Shown one piece after another: positions 26,807 to 34,987 of a stretch of DNA of 64,000 nucleotides. A model generated the notes under the pieces. The model was not told where the DNA came from and made no database searches. It was given only the letters and a program-made list of their open reading frames with translations. The position numbers and the translations under genes are program-made. Source of the stretch: Natrinema gelatinilyticum (lineage in GTDB: Archaea; Halobacteriota; Halobacteria; Halobacteriales; Natrialbaceae); the NCBI RefSeq assembly GCF_024266705.1, contig NZ_CP100757.1, positions 310,001-374,000 on the forward strand, given 5' to 3'. The number at the start of each line of letters is the position of its first letter. Position 1 is the first letter of the stretch.

Positions 26807-26929
26807 ATGGCCGATTTTCTCGTTTCCGTTACTGACTGACGATTCATCCAGCTGAGATTGAGTGGTCGATCTGTATGCCCTGATCTACCTCACCTGCTCG
26901 TTCGAGGGTGTTTCCTCCGTGGCGCGACC

Positions 26930-27601
26930 TCAGAGATTGGAATCCGGGGACGGTTCTGCACCTCGCTCGAGTTGCTCGTACAGATAGTACGAGTATACCA
27001 CCGTGATTGCAGCAGTTAGAAGCGCGGGCATGAGAAGGAAATATACGGCGTATTCACCGAATAGGAGCCCGATCAACGTGACCAGCGCGGTGAGCTTGAA
27101 CAGGCGACCTCCAAGTTCGTGAGTGCGGTCCCACACCTCCTCGCTGCTGAGCGTCCACGGGGTGCGGATGCCGACGAACCAGTTGCGTTCCGCGTGGGCG
27201 AGCAGGATGCCGATGTAGTAGAATAGGCCAGCAATCGCCCCGAGTATGAGGAGCGTGAAGTCGAACTCGTAGCCGAGGTTGAACGCAATGACGCCGACGT
27301 GGACGACGATCATGAACCCCATGAAGATGACGACGAACCAGTCGTAGTAGGGACGGAACGCCGCGACGTTCTCTCGAAGTGGATCGATTCGAGGGAGTAC
27401 GGCGAATACGGCCAGCAGGACTGCCGAGAGTCCGGGGACGAGCGCGAGCGCCAGCGGTTTCGACATCATCCCGTCTGGTTCTCCGGCGGCGTTCCAGTGC
27501 GTGACGAGCTGGTCGGGGATTGCTGGCGCTGCGACGACGCTCGCGACGCCACCGAGGACGACGAGTCCAGCTGCCAGCATGAACCGGTGGACGGTGTTCA
27601 T
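26930..27601 (-). CDS. SdpI/DUF1648-type membrane protein
   Basis: The 223-residue protein has about six hydrophobic segments. The N-terminal DUF1648 signature is visible: a signal-like helix, then AIPDQLVTHWNAAGEPDGMM (P-x-x-x-x-x-H-W-N-x-x-G-x-P-D-G). The SdpI-like half follows with ERNWFVGIRTPWTLSSEEVWDRTH (N-x-x-x-G-I-R-x-P-W-T-L-x-x-x-x-x-W) near residues 140-163. In Bacillus SdpI is an immunity protein against a toxin; in archaea the role is unknown. It is a single gene with no toxin-like neighbour. Confidence 0.85.
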   Translation of the reverse strand: MNTVHRFMLAAGLVVLGGVASVVAAPAIPDQLVTHWNAAGEPDGMMSKPLALALVPGLSAVLLAVFAVLPRIDPLRENVAAFRPYYDWFVVIFMGFMIVVHVGVIAFNLGYEFDFTLLILGAIAGLFYYIGILLAHAERNWFVGIRTPWTLSSEEVWDRTHELGGRLFKLTALVTLIGLLFGEYAVYFLLMPALLTAAITVVYSYYLYEQLERGAEPSPDSNL

Positions 27602-27779
27602 GGGCGTATATACGATATCCCCACTGATGAACGAGAGGATTCAGCCGCTGGATAGCCAGAATTCTTTGTGATCGTTAGAGTGAGGGTTCAGTAGGTGGGG
27701 CGCTATAACGATAACGGGCAATCCGGCCCAGACAAGTCGTTCTTGATTCCCATCTCACGATTCGAGACCCTCCAGCGTG

Positions 27780-28295
27780 TTACGGTGTGTTCGGAACTAT
27801 CTCAAGGGATTGTAACGCGAAGGTTGTCCCGATGAGAACGATATCCAGCACGACGACATGGAGTCCGAGGCGACGGAGATTCGACGTTGCAAAGCCCTGC
27901 CCGACGACCGCTCCAACGACTCCGGTCTGGAGCGTCTGGCCGACGAACCAGGCCGCGAGCAGCGAGACGGAGGCAGTCGAGACGGAGGCCATACCGAGCA
28001 CGCCCGCACCGTGGATGACCGCTCCCAGGAACACTCCGAACCGTGCACCGGCACGCCAGCCAGTGATCGATCGACTAGATATGAGCCACACGACGAGACC
28101 AGTAATCAGGAGAAAAGAGAGATATCCCAGTGGAATACGAAGGAACAACTCTTCTGGAGGGAGGAGGAAGGGACTGGGTTCGAAGAAGACCCAAGCAAAC
28201 ACGCCTGCATTCAGGAATACATCGACTCCGAGAGTAGCGATCCACCCGACAAACCCCACGAGAAGTAATCTCCGACGAGATGTCTCTACCGGGTA
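27780..28295 (-). pseudogene. Polytopic membrane protein with 5' end displaced by a mobile element
   Basis: The frame reads ETSRRRLLLVGFVGWIATLG, then PSPFLLPPEELFLRIPLGYL, WRAGARFGVFLGAVIHGAG and VGQTLQTGVVGAVVGQGFAT: about four transmembrane helices, 160-170 residues, resembling small haloarchaeal membrane proteins of unknown function. Going upstream, the frame runs straight into the family-1 element at 28297 just before the first residues, and no ATG is left on the native side. It may still be expressed from a chance start inside the element or an internal GTG. Otherwise it is intact. Confidence 0.6.
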
Positions 28296-28296
28296 G

Positions 28297-28669
28297 TTAG
28301 CTGTAATTGAGGGCGCTAAGCCCCCTTCCTCAGCGAGCGAAGCGAGCAGGGAGGGGATACAACGCCCGCACGTCTTGGTTTCGTGTGAATCGGCACCCTT
28401 ATTATCCCTTCGGTCGAAGGTGAGAATAAGATGCTCACCACGCCTCCGGCGGTGTTCACACGCGACAACAAGCGTGCATCGTCGGTTGTGGCCGAGTGTC
28501 GAACCGGTAGGAGTGGGACACTCCGAACCACCTGTCAAGGGAAGCCGCCTGTGGAGTCTGGAACCGCTGTGGGGACGTTCCCTGCACGTTCCGACACCGA
28601 AGCAGGAAGCCCTGTCCGTAACAAGCGAGGGCTGGGTAAGCCCGAGCGCGGTAGGGCAGGGTAGTTCAC
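28297..28669 (+). mobile_element. Non-autonomous IS200/IS605-like element, family 1, copy 2
   Basis: The element is 373 bases with the same ends as copy 1 (TTAGCTGTAATTGAGG... GGGTAGTTCAC). It lacks about 60 bases after the left end (present at about 26354-26410 in copy 1) and about 65 bases in the right half. It sits at the 5' end of the membrane protein gene on the opposite strand. Confidence 0.7.
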
Positions 28670-28986
28670 TGGTTCGGGAACGGTTCTCCACGGTTGTCAC
28701 CTCGATTGAGGTATGCAGAGGTATGTGATAAATTCCCTACCTACAGCGGGTGTTAGGGATGATAACGAATGACCGTAGTTCTAGCAGGTAGAAAACGAAG
28801 TGCAGCCAAGACGTAGAACGCGAAAACCAGCTGTCTTCTCACCCAAGTCGAGATACGTGGGGGCATGGCCGATTTCTGGTCTACAATAGAGTACGGCGGC
28901 ATTGGATAAGTGATGGAAAGCAGTCCAGCCGCCGAAAACCAAGAAACTGCAACGTGCATATCAGTTTCCCCGTCGTACAAATAGGC

Positions 28987-29688
28987 ATGACTACAGACAC
29001 TCAATCTCAACAGGTCAGACGCAGGCCGACGAGCCAAACAATCTTCGGAGGACTCGTCATCCTCCTCGGCGTACTGCTCTTGCTGGAAACGACCGGAGTA
29101 CTCGACACCAGCAATCTATTGACGTACCTCCCGTCACTGTTTGTCCTCGTGGCGCTGTACGCGCTGATCGCCAGCGACTTCCGGAACATCGTCGGACCTG
29201 CTATCATTATCTTGCTCGCCGGGGGCTCGCAGCTTGTCGCGCTCGGCGTACTGGAGTTCGCGGATCTCGCGCCGCTGTGGCCCGTATTCGTCATCGTCTT
29301 CGGCCTCTCAGTCGTGTTGGCGCGCTACCGCGCCCGAGTCCACACCGTTGCCGACGACTACGTCTCGGCGCTAGCGTTCTTCGGCGGGAACGAGAAACGC
29401 TCTACCTCCCAGTCGTTCGCGGGCGCAGATCTGACGGCACTCTTCGGTGGCACGGAACTCGACCTCCGGGACGCCGAAATAGTGAATCGCCCGGCGCATG
29501 TCTCCGCGACCGCCGCGTTCGGCGGGGTGGACGTGGTGGTCCCGCGCGATTGGAACGTCCGCATCGATGTAATTCCGGTATTCGGTGCGGCAGAGGACGA
29601 CCGCCCGCGCCGTGAAGAAGAACACGACGAAGTGGACCTCGTGGTGACTGGGTTCGTCGCCTTCGGCGGCGTCAGCGTGACTGAGTAA
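28987..29688 (+). CDS. LiaF-like membrane protein (cell-envelope stress type)
   Basis: About 233 residues from the ATG at 28987. Four hydrophobic segments lie in the first half (about 15-110). They are followed by the LiaF-type C-terminal beta domain with repeated F-G-G units: ALAFFGGNEKRS, ALFGGTELDLRDAEI, AAFGGVDVVVPRDWNVRI and GFVAFGGVSV. Bacterial LiaF proteins restrain a two-component envelope stress response; no kinase is next to this one. The stop codon TAA coincides with the first bases of the 482-base mobile element, so the original C-terminus may have been slightly different. Confidence 0.8.
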   Translation: MTTDTQSQQVRRRPTSQTIFGGLVILLGVLLLLETTGVLDTSNLLTYLPSLFVLVALYALIASDFRNIVGPAIIILLAGGSQLVALGVLEFADLAPLWPVFVIVFGLSVVLARYRARVHTVADDYVSALAFFGGNEKRSTSQSFAGADLTALFGGTELDLRDAEIVNRPAHVSATAAFGGVDVVVPRDWNVRIDVIPVFGAAEDDRPRREEEHDEVDLVVTGFVAFGGVSVTE

Positions 29689-30167
29689 ACTACCCTGCCC
29701 TACTCGCTCCCTCCCGCCTTGCGGCGGTCGGTCACTCCTTGAGGACGGGGCTTTGCCGCAACGACATTGTGCCCCGCGACCCCATGCATGGACGCGGCCC
29801 GGCTTTCTCTTACCGTCCACGAAGTGGGCAACGAACCGAAGTGTTGCTGCGGTTCGTATTTACCGGACCCGTTTCGTGGATTGTCCCGCCGATTTAATTC
29901 CCGGTGTTCTCACGCTCTCCCCTCAAAACGGGGGCGGGGATCGAACCCGCTCGCGGTCGTCGTTCCCGAGTACCGGACGCGATACTCTCGCGCCACAGGT
30001 GCCAGTTTACTCGTGGCACCTACTGTCATGGGCTTGTGCCATGGCAGTAGTATAGTACCATACGGGTTTGAGTGTCTTAACCCTTCTCGAACGGGTTTCC
30101 TCTCCTCCCTACTCACTCCCTCCGGTCGTTCGTTGAGGGAGGAGGCTCCACCCTACCGCGTGCTGAA
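29686..30167 (-). mobile_element. Non-autonomous IS200/IS605-like element, family 2, copy 1 (482 bases)
   Basis: I found a single-base difference from 57464-57945 over 482 bases. The left edge TAAACTACCCTGCCCTACTC is the reverse complement of an IS1341-type right end, so the element lies in minus orientation. The right edge ends CCGCGTGCTGAA. It contains strong inverted repeats at both ends (CCGCCTTGCGGCGG; CTCCCTCCGGTCGTTCGTTGAGGGAG type) and CATGGGCTTGTGCCATG in the middle. There is no transposase gene; open frames are identical shadows in both copies. Confidence 0.8.
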
Positions 30168-30563
30168 GACCAGCTACAGGTGCTCGACAACTCCACATGT
30201 AGGCACCCGTAAGCAGTTTTTCGGCAGGCGCTCGACTGACCTAATCCACCTCCCGAGACTGTCGGGCAAACATCCGCCGTGGATACGTTCGGTTAGCGCA
30301 CTAGTGGCGCTAACAGACAGACGGTTGGGCAACAATGGACAGATGATAGATGCTTGGTCAACGACGTGGTCCTCTTCGACGGATTGCCCGCATTCCTCGT
30401 CGACATCTGGGGCTACCGTCGCTGGGCGAGTCGGAATCGTGTCTTGGATTTTCCCCGCAATGCCAGGCTGGCCACATCCAGTAAGTCGGCTAGTACATGC
30501 CTGGTTTGGGGGGTCGTAGACCGGATGGCCAAACGTGGTTATTTACGGGGAATGATCCCCGGC
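30168..30563. other. Possible gene remnant between the mobile element and the membrane operon
   Basis: The minus strand is open from about 30544 to 30174 without an obvious start, reading HPVYDPPNQACTSRLTGCGQ, then GKIQDTIPTRPATVAPDVDE and CGQSVEEDHVVDQ. The composition is protein-like at first, then becomes less convincing, and the frame ends near the element at 30167. It may be a truncated gene. No family recognised. Confidence 0.3.
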
Positions 30564-31460
30564 CTACAATATCGACTCAGGGCGCTCTTTCCCAGTGAGT
30601 CGAACTAGCGGGCTGTGACTCCGGTAGACGACGGGAACGAGGAGGAGCGCGAAGATGAACATCGAGATGAACACCTCGATGAAGTGTGCGATCCAGAGCC
30701 GTCCGGGAATCGTCTCCGTCGGGATGATCATTCCCCAACTCAAGAGCCACGCGAATGCCAGCGCGACGGTCAGCTGTGTCTCGCGGTAGCCGCCAGAGAA
30801 GAGATAGACGATTGGCAGGAGGAACGCCGTGAACAGCGCACCCCGAATCAGCTGGAAGGGGAGAACCCACGCTGGCGGGTCAAGGATCTCGTAGTTAGCC
30901 CACCCTTGCGGATCGACAAACTGTGCGACGGGCGAAAACAAGACGAGCCCGCCGGCGATCATGGCAAGTAGGAAGACGCCGGCGAGCAGCGGGAGCTTCC
31001 AAGCCCACTCACGGACGCCGAACTGCAACCGTTCGTCGGACGGTGGAGACGATTCGCCACGCACTCCTCCAAAGCCAGCGACGACCGCGATAACGGTCAG
31101 TGGGGCCTTCAGGAGGCTCCACCCGACGTTCGAGAGCGTCACCTGTGCTGTTTCGAGTTCGTACAGGTAGAGTTCGACGAAGGAGACGACTTGGAGGCCC
31201 GCGTACAGGAGGGTCAGCGCACCAACGAGTTTCCACCCGGACCATCGGGAGCGGACCACGACGTACCCGAGGACGACGACCGTGAGGAATACTGCGACGA
31301 CCCAGTAGGGCGTCGCTGAATCGAACACCTCTGCGACGCTGCTGGCGGGGAGCCGAGCAACGAGGTACACGACGAGAGCGACCAGCACTGCACGTCCGAG
31401 GAACTGTCCGGCCTCTCTCACTGACCACGCACGAATCGATTCCATAGTCGTTTCTGTCAT
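30564..31460 (-). CDS. Polytopic membrane protein of unknown function
   Basis: About 298 residues from the ATG at 31460, which overlaps the stop of the upstream gene by 4 bases (ATGA). About eight hydrophobic segments are predicted, with a soluble loop GVRGESSPPSDERLQFGVREWAWK in the middle. No enzyme motif is seen. The C-terminus is basic and polar (RSHSPLVRLTGKERPESIL). An operon with the glycine-zipper-like membrane gene upstream is clear from the overlap. Confidence 0.65.
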   Translation of the reverse strand: MTETTMESIRAWSVREAGQFLGRAVLVALVVYLVARLPASSVAEVFDSATPYWVVAVFLTVVVLGYVVVRSRWSGWKLVGALTLLYAGLQVVSFVELYLYELETAQVTLSNVGWSLLKAPLTVIAVVAGFGGVRGESSPPSDERLQFGVREWAWKLPLLAGVFLLAMIAGGLVLFSPVAQFVDPQGWANYEILDPPAWVLPFQLIRGALFTAFLLPIVYLFSGGYRETQLTVALAFAWLLSWGMIIPTETIPGRLWIAHFIEVFISMFIFALLLVPVVYRSHSPLVRLTGKERPESIL

Positions 31461-31861
31461 GGGACCAGCTCCGAGATATCCTGTCCTTGGTTCGGCATCC
31501 GATAGACCATTCTGCCGAGGAAGATCCCAATTACGAGCCCTGCTCCAGCCCCGAGGATGATGCCTAGACCAATGTTCGCTGTTAGCGCCCAAGCAGCGAC
31601 GAGCCCGACGCTCGCCCCGCTCACGAGACCGATACCGGCTCCAATAGCAGGTCCACTCGGGGACTTCCCTTGGGCAAGCCGACGCTCGACGAACATCCCG
31701 GTGAGCAGTCCAGTGAGAGTGCCTGCACCGGCACCAAAGATGATGCTGTACGTGACCTCGGTATTCGCGAGAAGGGCAGCCAAGATACCGACGAAGGCTC
31801 CGAATCCCGCACCCAGCGCTACTCTATTCCCTATTGGCTTGGTATTTGATGAGCTATTCAT
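31457..31861 (-). CDS. Glycine-rich four-helix membrane protein
   Basis: About 134 residues from the ATG at 31861 (MNSSSNTKPIGN...); an ATG at 31882 would add seven residues. Four hydrophobic segments carry regularly spaced glycines, for example LGAGFGAFVGILAALLA, IIFGAGAGTLTGLLTGM, GPAIGAGIGLVSGASVGLV and IILGAGAGLVIGIFLGRM: glycine-zipper repeats that favour tight helix packing. Function unknown. First gene of a two-gene operon. Confidence 0.65.
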   Translation of the reverse strand: MNSSSNTKPIGNRVALGAGFGAFVGILAALLANTEVTYSIIFGAGAGTLTGLLTGMFVERRLAQGKSPSGPAIGAGIGLVSGASVGLVAAWALTANIGLGIILGAGAGLVIGIFLGRMVYRMPNQGQDISELVP

Positions 31862-32481
31862 GACTAGTTGTTCGCTACCCATCAGAATAATCGTTATTCT
31901 GGTTCCCACTCCCGGAACCAGCACCTCCGGTTCCCCCTCTTTACGACGTCCCGCTATCCGGTGATGAGGAGATGTCACGCGTGAACTGCTGGAACTGTGA
32001 AATTTGGCTTCTGTCGTGTAACACCACTAGGATGACTGACGATGATGAAAAGGAGGGCACTTACATCGGTCGCCCACGCTGGTTGGCTGACCTCAAGGTC
32101 CGCTTCGGCCAGTGGATCGAAGAGCGTCGTCGAGAGGATTAACGACCACCCTACTCACTCATTTATATGCGTTTGCGATTTGGCACCTATACATGCCGAA
32201 TTCGGGAGTTTAATTCTTCAAAATGAGTTTATTTTACACGGATGTGGTTCGGATTTCAGCTATCTGAACAAGATCGGTGAACAAAGAATCAAAAGGCCGT
32301 TTGCAACGGTCCAAACCATCCTTCTCGAAACGTTAGCCGATCGTCGAGATTTCGGGGGTGTCCTACTCCTCGCGTAGCGCACCTCGTTTCATTACTTCTA
32401 GCCGTGAATACTGACTCCAATCACCACACCACGCGCTCGTTTTCGACGGGACAAGAATACGCAAAATTCGCCCCGAAAAAG
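31862..32481. other. Intergenic stretch with one very small gene
   Basis: Apart from the 36-residue frame at 32032-32142 nothing is coding. 32160-32340 is AT-rich. The direct repeat copy C starts at 32482. Confidence 0.4.
32032..32142 (+). CDS. Very small acidic/basic protein (36 residues)
   Basis: ATG at 32032, stop at 32140-32142: MTDDDEKEGTYIGRPRWLAD, then LKVRFGQWIEERRRED. Codon use is haloarchaeal (GC-rich third positions), and the sequence has an acidic start, an aromatic centre and a charged helix, unlike surrounding non-coding DNA. It may be a genuine small protein or the only surviving piece of a larger one. No homologue is recognised. Confidence 0.4.
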   Translation: MTDDDEKEGTYIGRPRWLADLKVRFGQWIEERRRED

Positions 32482-32735
32482 AGGATTCGTACCGTTTTGG
32501 GCATAGTCCCGGACGGATTCGAACTGATCGATAACAAGGCCCTTTATCGCGTGAGGGCACTCGGCTCGAGAGACACCTGATGTCCTCAGAACCCACTCCT
32601 CGCTCCGTCTCGAGCATGGACCGACGTCGACCGATCGAACGAGAGACCAGTTAGTAACGAAACCACACGTACAACCGCGATCGCGGGAGATTAGTCGTGT
32701 TGTGGACCTGATCGAGCCCGGTTGGGCGATGTTCT
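32482..32735 (+). repeat. Dispersed repeat copy C (direct repeat of 24518-24784)
   Basis: It has the same order and orientation as copy B, including the tRNA-3'-end-like TAGTCCCGGACGGATTCGAA at 32505-32524 and the CTGATGTCCT segment. It lacks about a dozen bases present in B, in two places. Together B and C bracket about 7.7 kb carrying the PIN module, several membrane proteins and the family-1/2 mobile elements. Confidence 0.65.
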
Positions 32736-32796
32736 ATTCCTATGGCCAGACCTATCCGTGGACACCAGCCGTCTCTGGTGAGTCCATCGTTTCATA

Positions 32797-33789
32797 TCAG
32801 TCGAGCACGCCGGGGTAGTCGGCGATGATTCCGTCGACCCCCGCGTCGACGAGCTGCTCCGCCTGATACCAGGTCCCGACCGTCCACGTGTTTACCGCCC
32901 GTCCCTCGTCGTGGGCTCGCTCTATCAGGTCGATATCGGCGAATCCGGGGTCGTCGATGTAGTAGGAGTCGTTGAAGAACGGCGACCCGGCGACCATGTT
33001 GTACGGCGGGTGAAGCGCTTCGCAATCGTACTTGTTAGTAATCTCGAGTCCGACGTCGATCGAGTCCCAGAACAGGAACGCGATCGGGACGTCGGCGTCG
33101 TACTCGCGCGTCGTCGCGAGCGCGGCCTCCATGAACGACGACACGAGGACGCGATTCTCGAACTCGGACGCAATGTCGAGCACGCGTCGGGTGAACGGCC
33201 GCCAGACGTCTTTCCGGTCCTCGAGGTCGCCACCTTCCAGCTTCTCGGCGAATCGAACGTCGGTATCGCCTGGATTCTTCAGTTCGATGTTGACGGCCAC
33301 ACTCGACGGGATCACCGACAGAACCTCCCGCAGCGTCGGCACTGTCTCCCCGCTCTCGAGGACCTCGGCGGTTCGCACCTCCGAACAGGGCGTCTCCCAC
33401 ACGAGCGTGTTCTCATGGTCGGTGAGACCACGCTCCCCGCCGTCGCGCGAAGCAAGCCGGTCGTCGTGGAAGACCACGACCTCGAAATCGTCGCCTTCGT
33501 GGGGGCGCCCGCCGCAGGGCACCACGTCGATCTCGATCATCTCGGCGCCGCGTTTGGCCGCGCCGTCGCCGCTCCTCCCTCTGGAGGCCTGTTCCATAGC
33601 GGCAACAGTGTTTTCTGGATACACGCCCGCGAACCCACGATGCGCAATCAGCGTCGTCGACTCGTCGTCCGGCAACTTGCCGCCGTCGCGACCCTCCGCG
33701 CTCACAACGCCGCCGACGTACGATCCGAGTACCGCTGCGCTCGTCGCCTTCAGCACGGTCCGCCGACCGATGTTAGGAATTCCGAACAT
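32797..33789 (-). CDS. Exported glycerophosphodiester phosphodiesterase
   Basis: The 330-residue protein begins with a twin-arginine-like signal GRRTVLKATSAAVLGSYVGG (residues 8-27). The GDPD core is complete: LIAHRGFAGVYPENT (about 47-61; H-R-G and P-E-N-T), MIEIDVVPC (E, D metal ligands), VVFHDDRL (catalytic His), VNIELKNPG (E-x-K) and the final NTWTVGTWYQAEQLVDAGVD, GIIADYP. It hydrolyses glycerophosphodiesters to glycerol-phosphate and an alcohol outside the membrane, probably using Ca or Mg. AT-rich DNA on both sides isolates it. Confidence 0.92.
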   Translation of the reverse strand: MFGIPNIGRRTVLKATSAAVLGSYVGGVVSAEGRDGGKLPDDESTTLIAHRGFAGVYPENTVAAMEQASRGRSGDGAAKRGAEMIEIDVVPCGGRPHEGDDFEVVVFHDDRLASRDGGERGLTDHENTLVWETPCSEVRTAEVLESGETVPTLREVLSVIPSSVAVNIELKNPGDTDVRFAEKLEGGDLEDRKDVWRPFTRRVLDIASEFENRVLVSSFMEAALATTREYDADVPIAFLFWDSIDVGLEITNKYDCEALHPPYNMVAGSPFFNDSYYIDDPGFADIDLIERAHDEGRAVNTWTVGTWYQAEQLVDAGVDGIIADYPGVLD

Positions 33790-33928
33790 TGCATGAGACG
33801 GTGACTATGTTCCCACTAATAAAATATTTTATAAATTTATTTTAATATATTTATTACTACCTGTCGCTATCCGCTACGGACGAAGGCCGCAGCGGACCGC
33901 GCGACCTCCTGGCGGGCGGGGTCGCTGG

Positions 33929-34347
33929 CTAGCGTTTGAGCGTGTCGATCGGTCTAGTGAGCCAGTCTTTTCCGGAGTCCTCGAGCAGGTCGAAGAAGTC
34001 GTCGTGGAGTTCACCGTTCGAGGCGACGACGCTCCCCTCGAGGATGCTGTCGAGGTCGGTGTTTCCGTCGAAGTCGGTCACCGTCCCGCCCGCCTCTCGG
34101 ACGAGCAGCGCCTCGGGCGCAACGTCGACCGGCTTGCCTCGATCGGCATCTGCCCCTGAAGGACCTCGATCTCGACCCCCTCGTCGTCGCCATCGCCTTC
34201 TGCGGCGAGTGCGCTGAGAACACCGTTGGAACCGACGATTCCTGCCGTCCCGGCAGTCCCGGTCACGCCCGCCAACTTGAGAAACTGTCGGCGATCTTCG
34301 CTCTCGGTACCGTCTCTGCGTTCGTGACCACCAGTGTCGTCGGACAT
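33929..34347 (-). pseudogene. Chimeric remnant: Tat-signal N-terminus joined to an inositol monophosphatase C-terminus
   Basis: From the ATG at 34347 the frame reads a Tat signal (SEDRRQFLKLAGVTGTAGTA) and GVEIEVLQGQMPIEA, then runs out of frame. From about 34145 another frame reads KPVDVAPEALLVREAGGTVT, DFDGNTDLDSILEGSVVASN and ELHDDFFDLLEDSG, ending at 33929. The second part matches the end of inositol monophosphatase-type enzymes (D-V-A-x-x-A-L-L-V-R-E-A-G-G-x-V-x-D-x-D-G, A-S-N). Two unrelated genes were joined by a deletion with a frameshift at the junction, so no functional product is expected. Confidence 0.65.
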
Positions 34348-34469
34348 GGTCCATTTCGGACGCCAACGATCAGTTATTTAAATTTGATTGAGTTGAATTT
34401 CTGACACATACAGTAGTTGTGAAGTATATAAATAAATAGATAATTAGAAGATGTTATAGAAATTTATTC

Positions 34470-34868
34470 TTGCAAAAACGACCGGACGGTGCGGCGACAT
34501 CGGGAGGCCCGATATCAATACCTCTCAGTTGTGGTCGTCCGTTCTGCACCGTTCCGCAAGGTGTCAACGTTGATACCTACAGTCCGGAGGAGCAGGCGAT
34601 GGGGTGGTACGCGTATCTGGATGACACAATGGACTTTCCCTTCGAAGCACGGTGTATCACCGAGCGAGAGGAGTCGCCTCTGGAAGAAGGCGAAACAGCA
34701 CACGTGGTTGGGATGTCCCCGGCCGAACCGACTCTCAGCCAGATGTTCGTAATTATAGAATGGATGAACAGAGAACTTGGCGTGCCACTGGAGCAACTGG
34801 AGCCTGTCAAAGCCAGTCGTGATACGAAACAAGCGATCGCAGACTGGCAGTACTGGCTCAGCCGCTGA
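34470..34868 (+). CDS. CcbP-like calcium-binding protein
   Basis: The core (residues about 35-132) reads SPEEQAMGWYAYLDDTMDFP, FEARCITEREESPLEEGETA, VVGMSPAEP..., MFVIIEWMNRELGVPLEQLE and IADWQYWLSR. This is the layout of small acidic CcbP-type Ca-binding proteins (E-E-x-A-x-G-W-x-x-Y-L-x-D, F-P-F-x-A). The start is uncertain: the only in-frame start before the core is a TTG at 34470, and the first 30 residues are not family-like, so the native 5' end may have been lost near the AT-rich segment 34370-34470. Role: calcium buffering by inference. Confidence 0.75.
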   Translation: MQKRPDGAATSGGPISIPLSCGRPFCTVPQGVNVDTYSPEEQAMGWYAYLDDTMDFPFEARCITEREESPLEEGETAHVVGMSPAEPTLSQMFVIIEWMNRELGVPLEQLEPVKASRDTKQAIADWQYWLSR

Positions 34869-34987
34869 CAACCGTTGCTCCGGAACGATAGAACTATTCC
34901 CAACCGTAGAAGGACAGACGCACGCATCGATGGGACCCGAGGAACCCATATATTGAATCCAATCGAAGACCTCTGTTTCGGCACTGA

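Noticed and set aside
29937..29957. A perfect tRNA T-arm-like motif (minus strand GCGGGTTCGATCCCCGC) inside both 482-base elements
   Set aside because: Neither an anticodon arm, a D-arm nor a matching 5' acceptor strand is found at the right distance, so it is not a tRNA gene. It may be chance in a GC-rich structured element.
29753..30519. Identical 100-residue and longer plus-strand frames in both 482-base elements (starting MPQRHCAPRPHAWTRPGFLL)
   Set aside because: Identity between copies reflects recent duplication of the whole element, not selection on protein. Composition is that of shadow frames, and frame length differs beyond the element borders.
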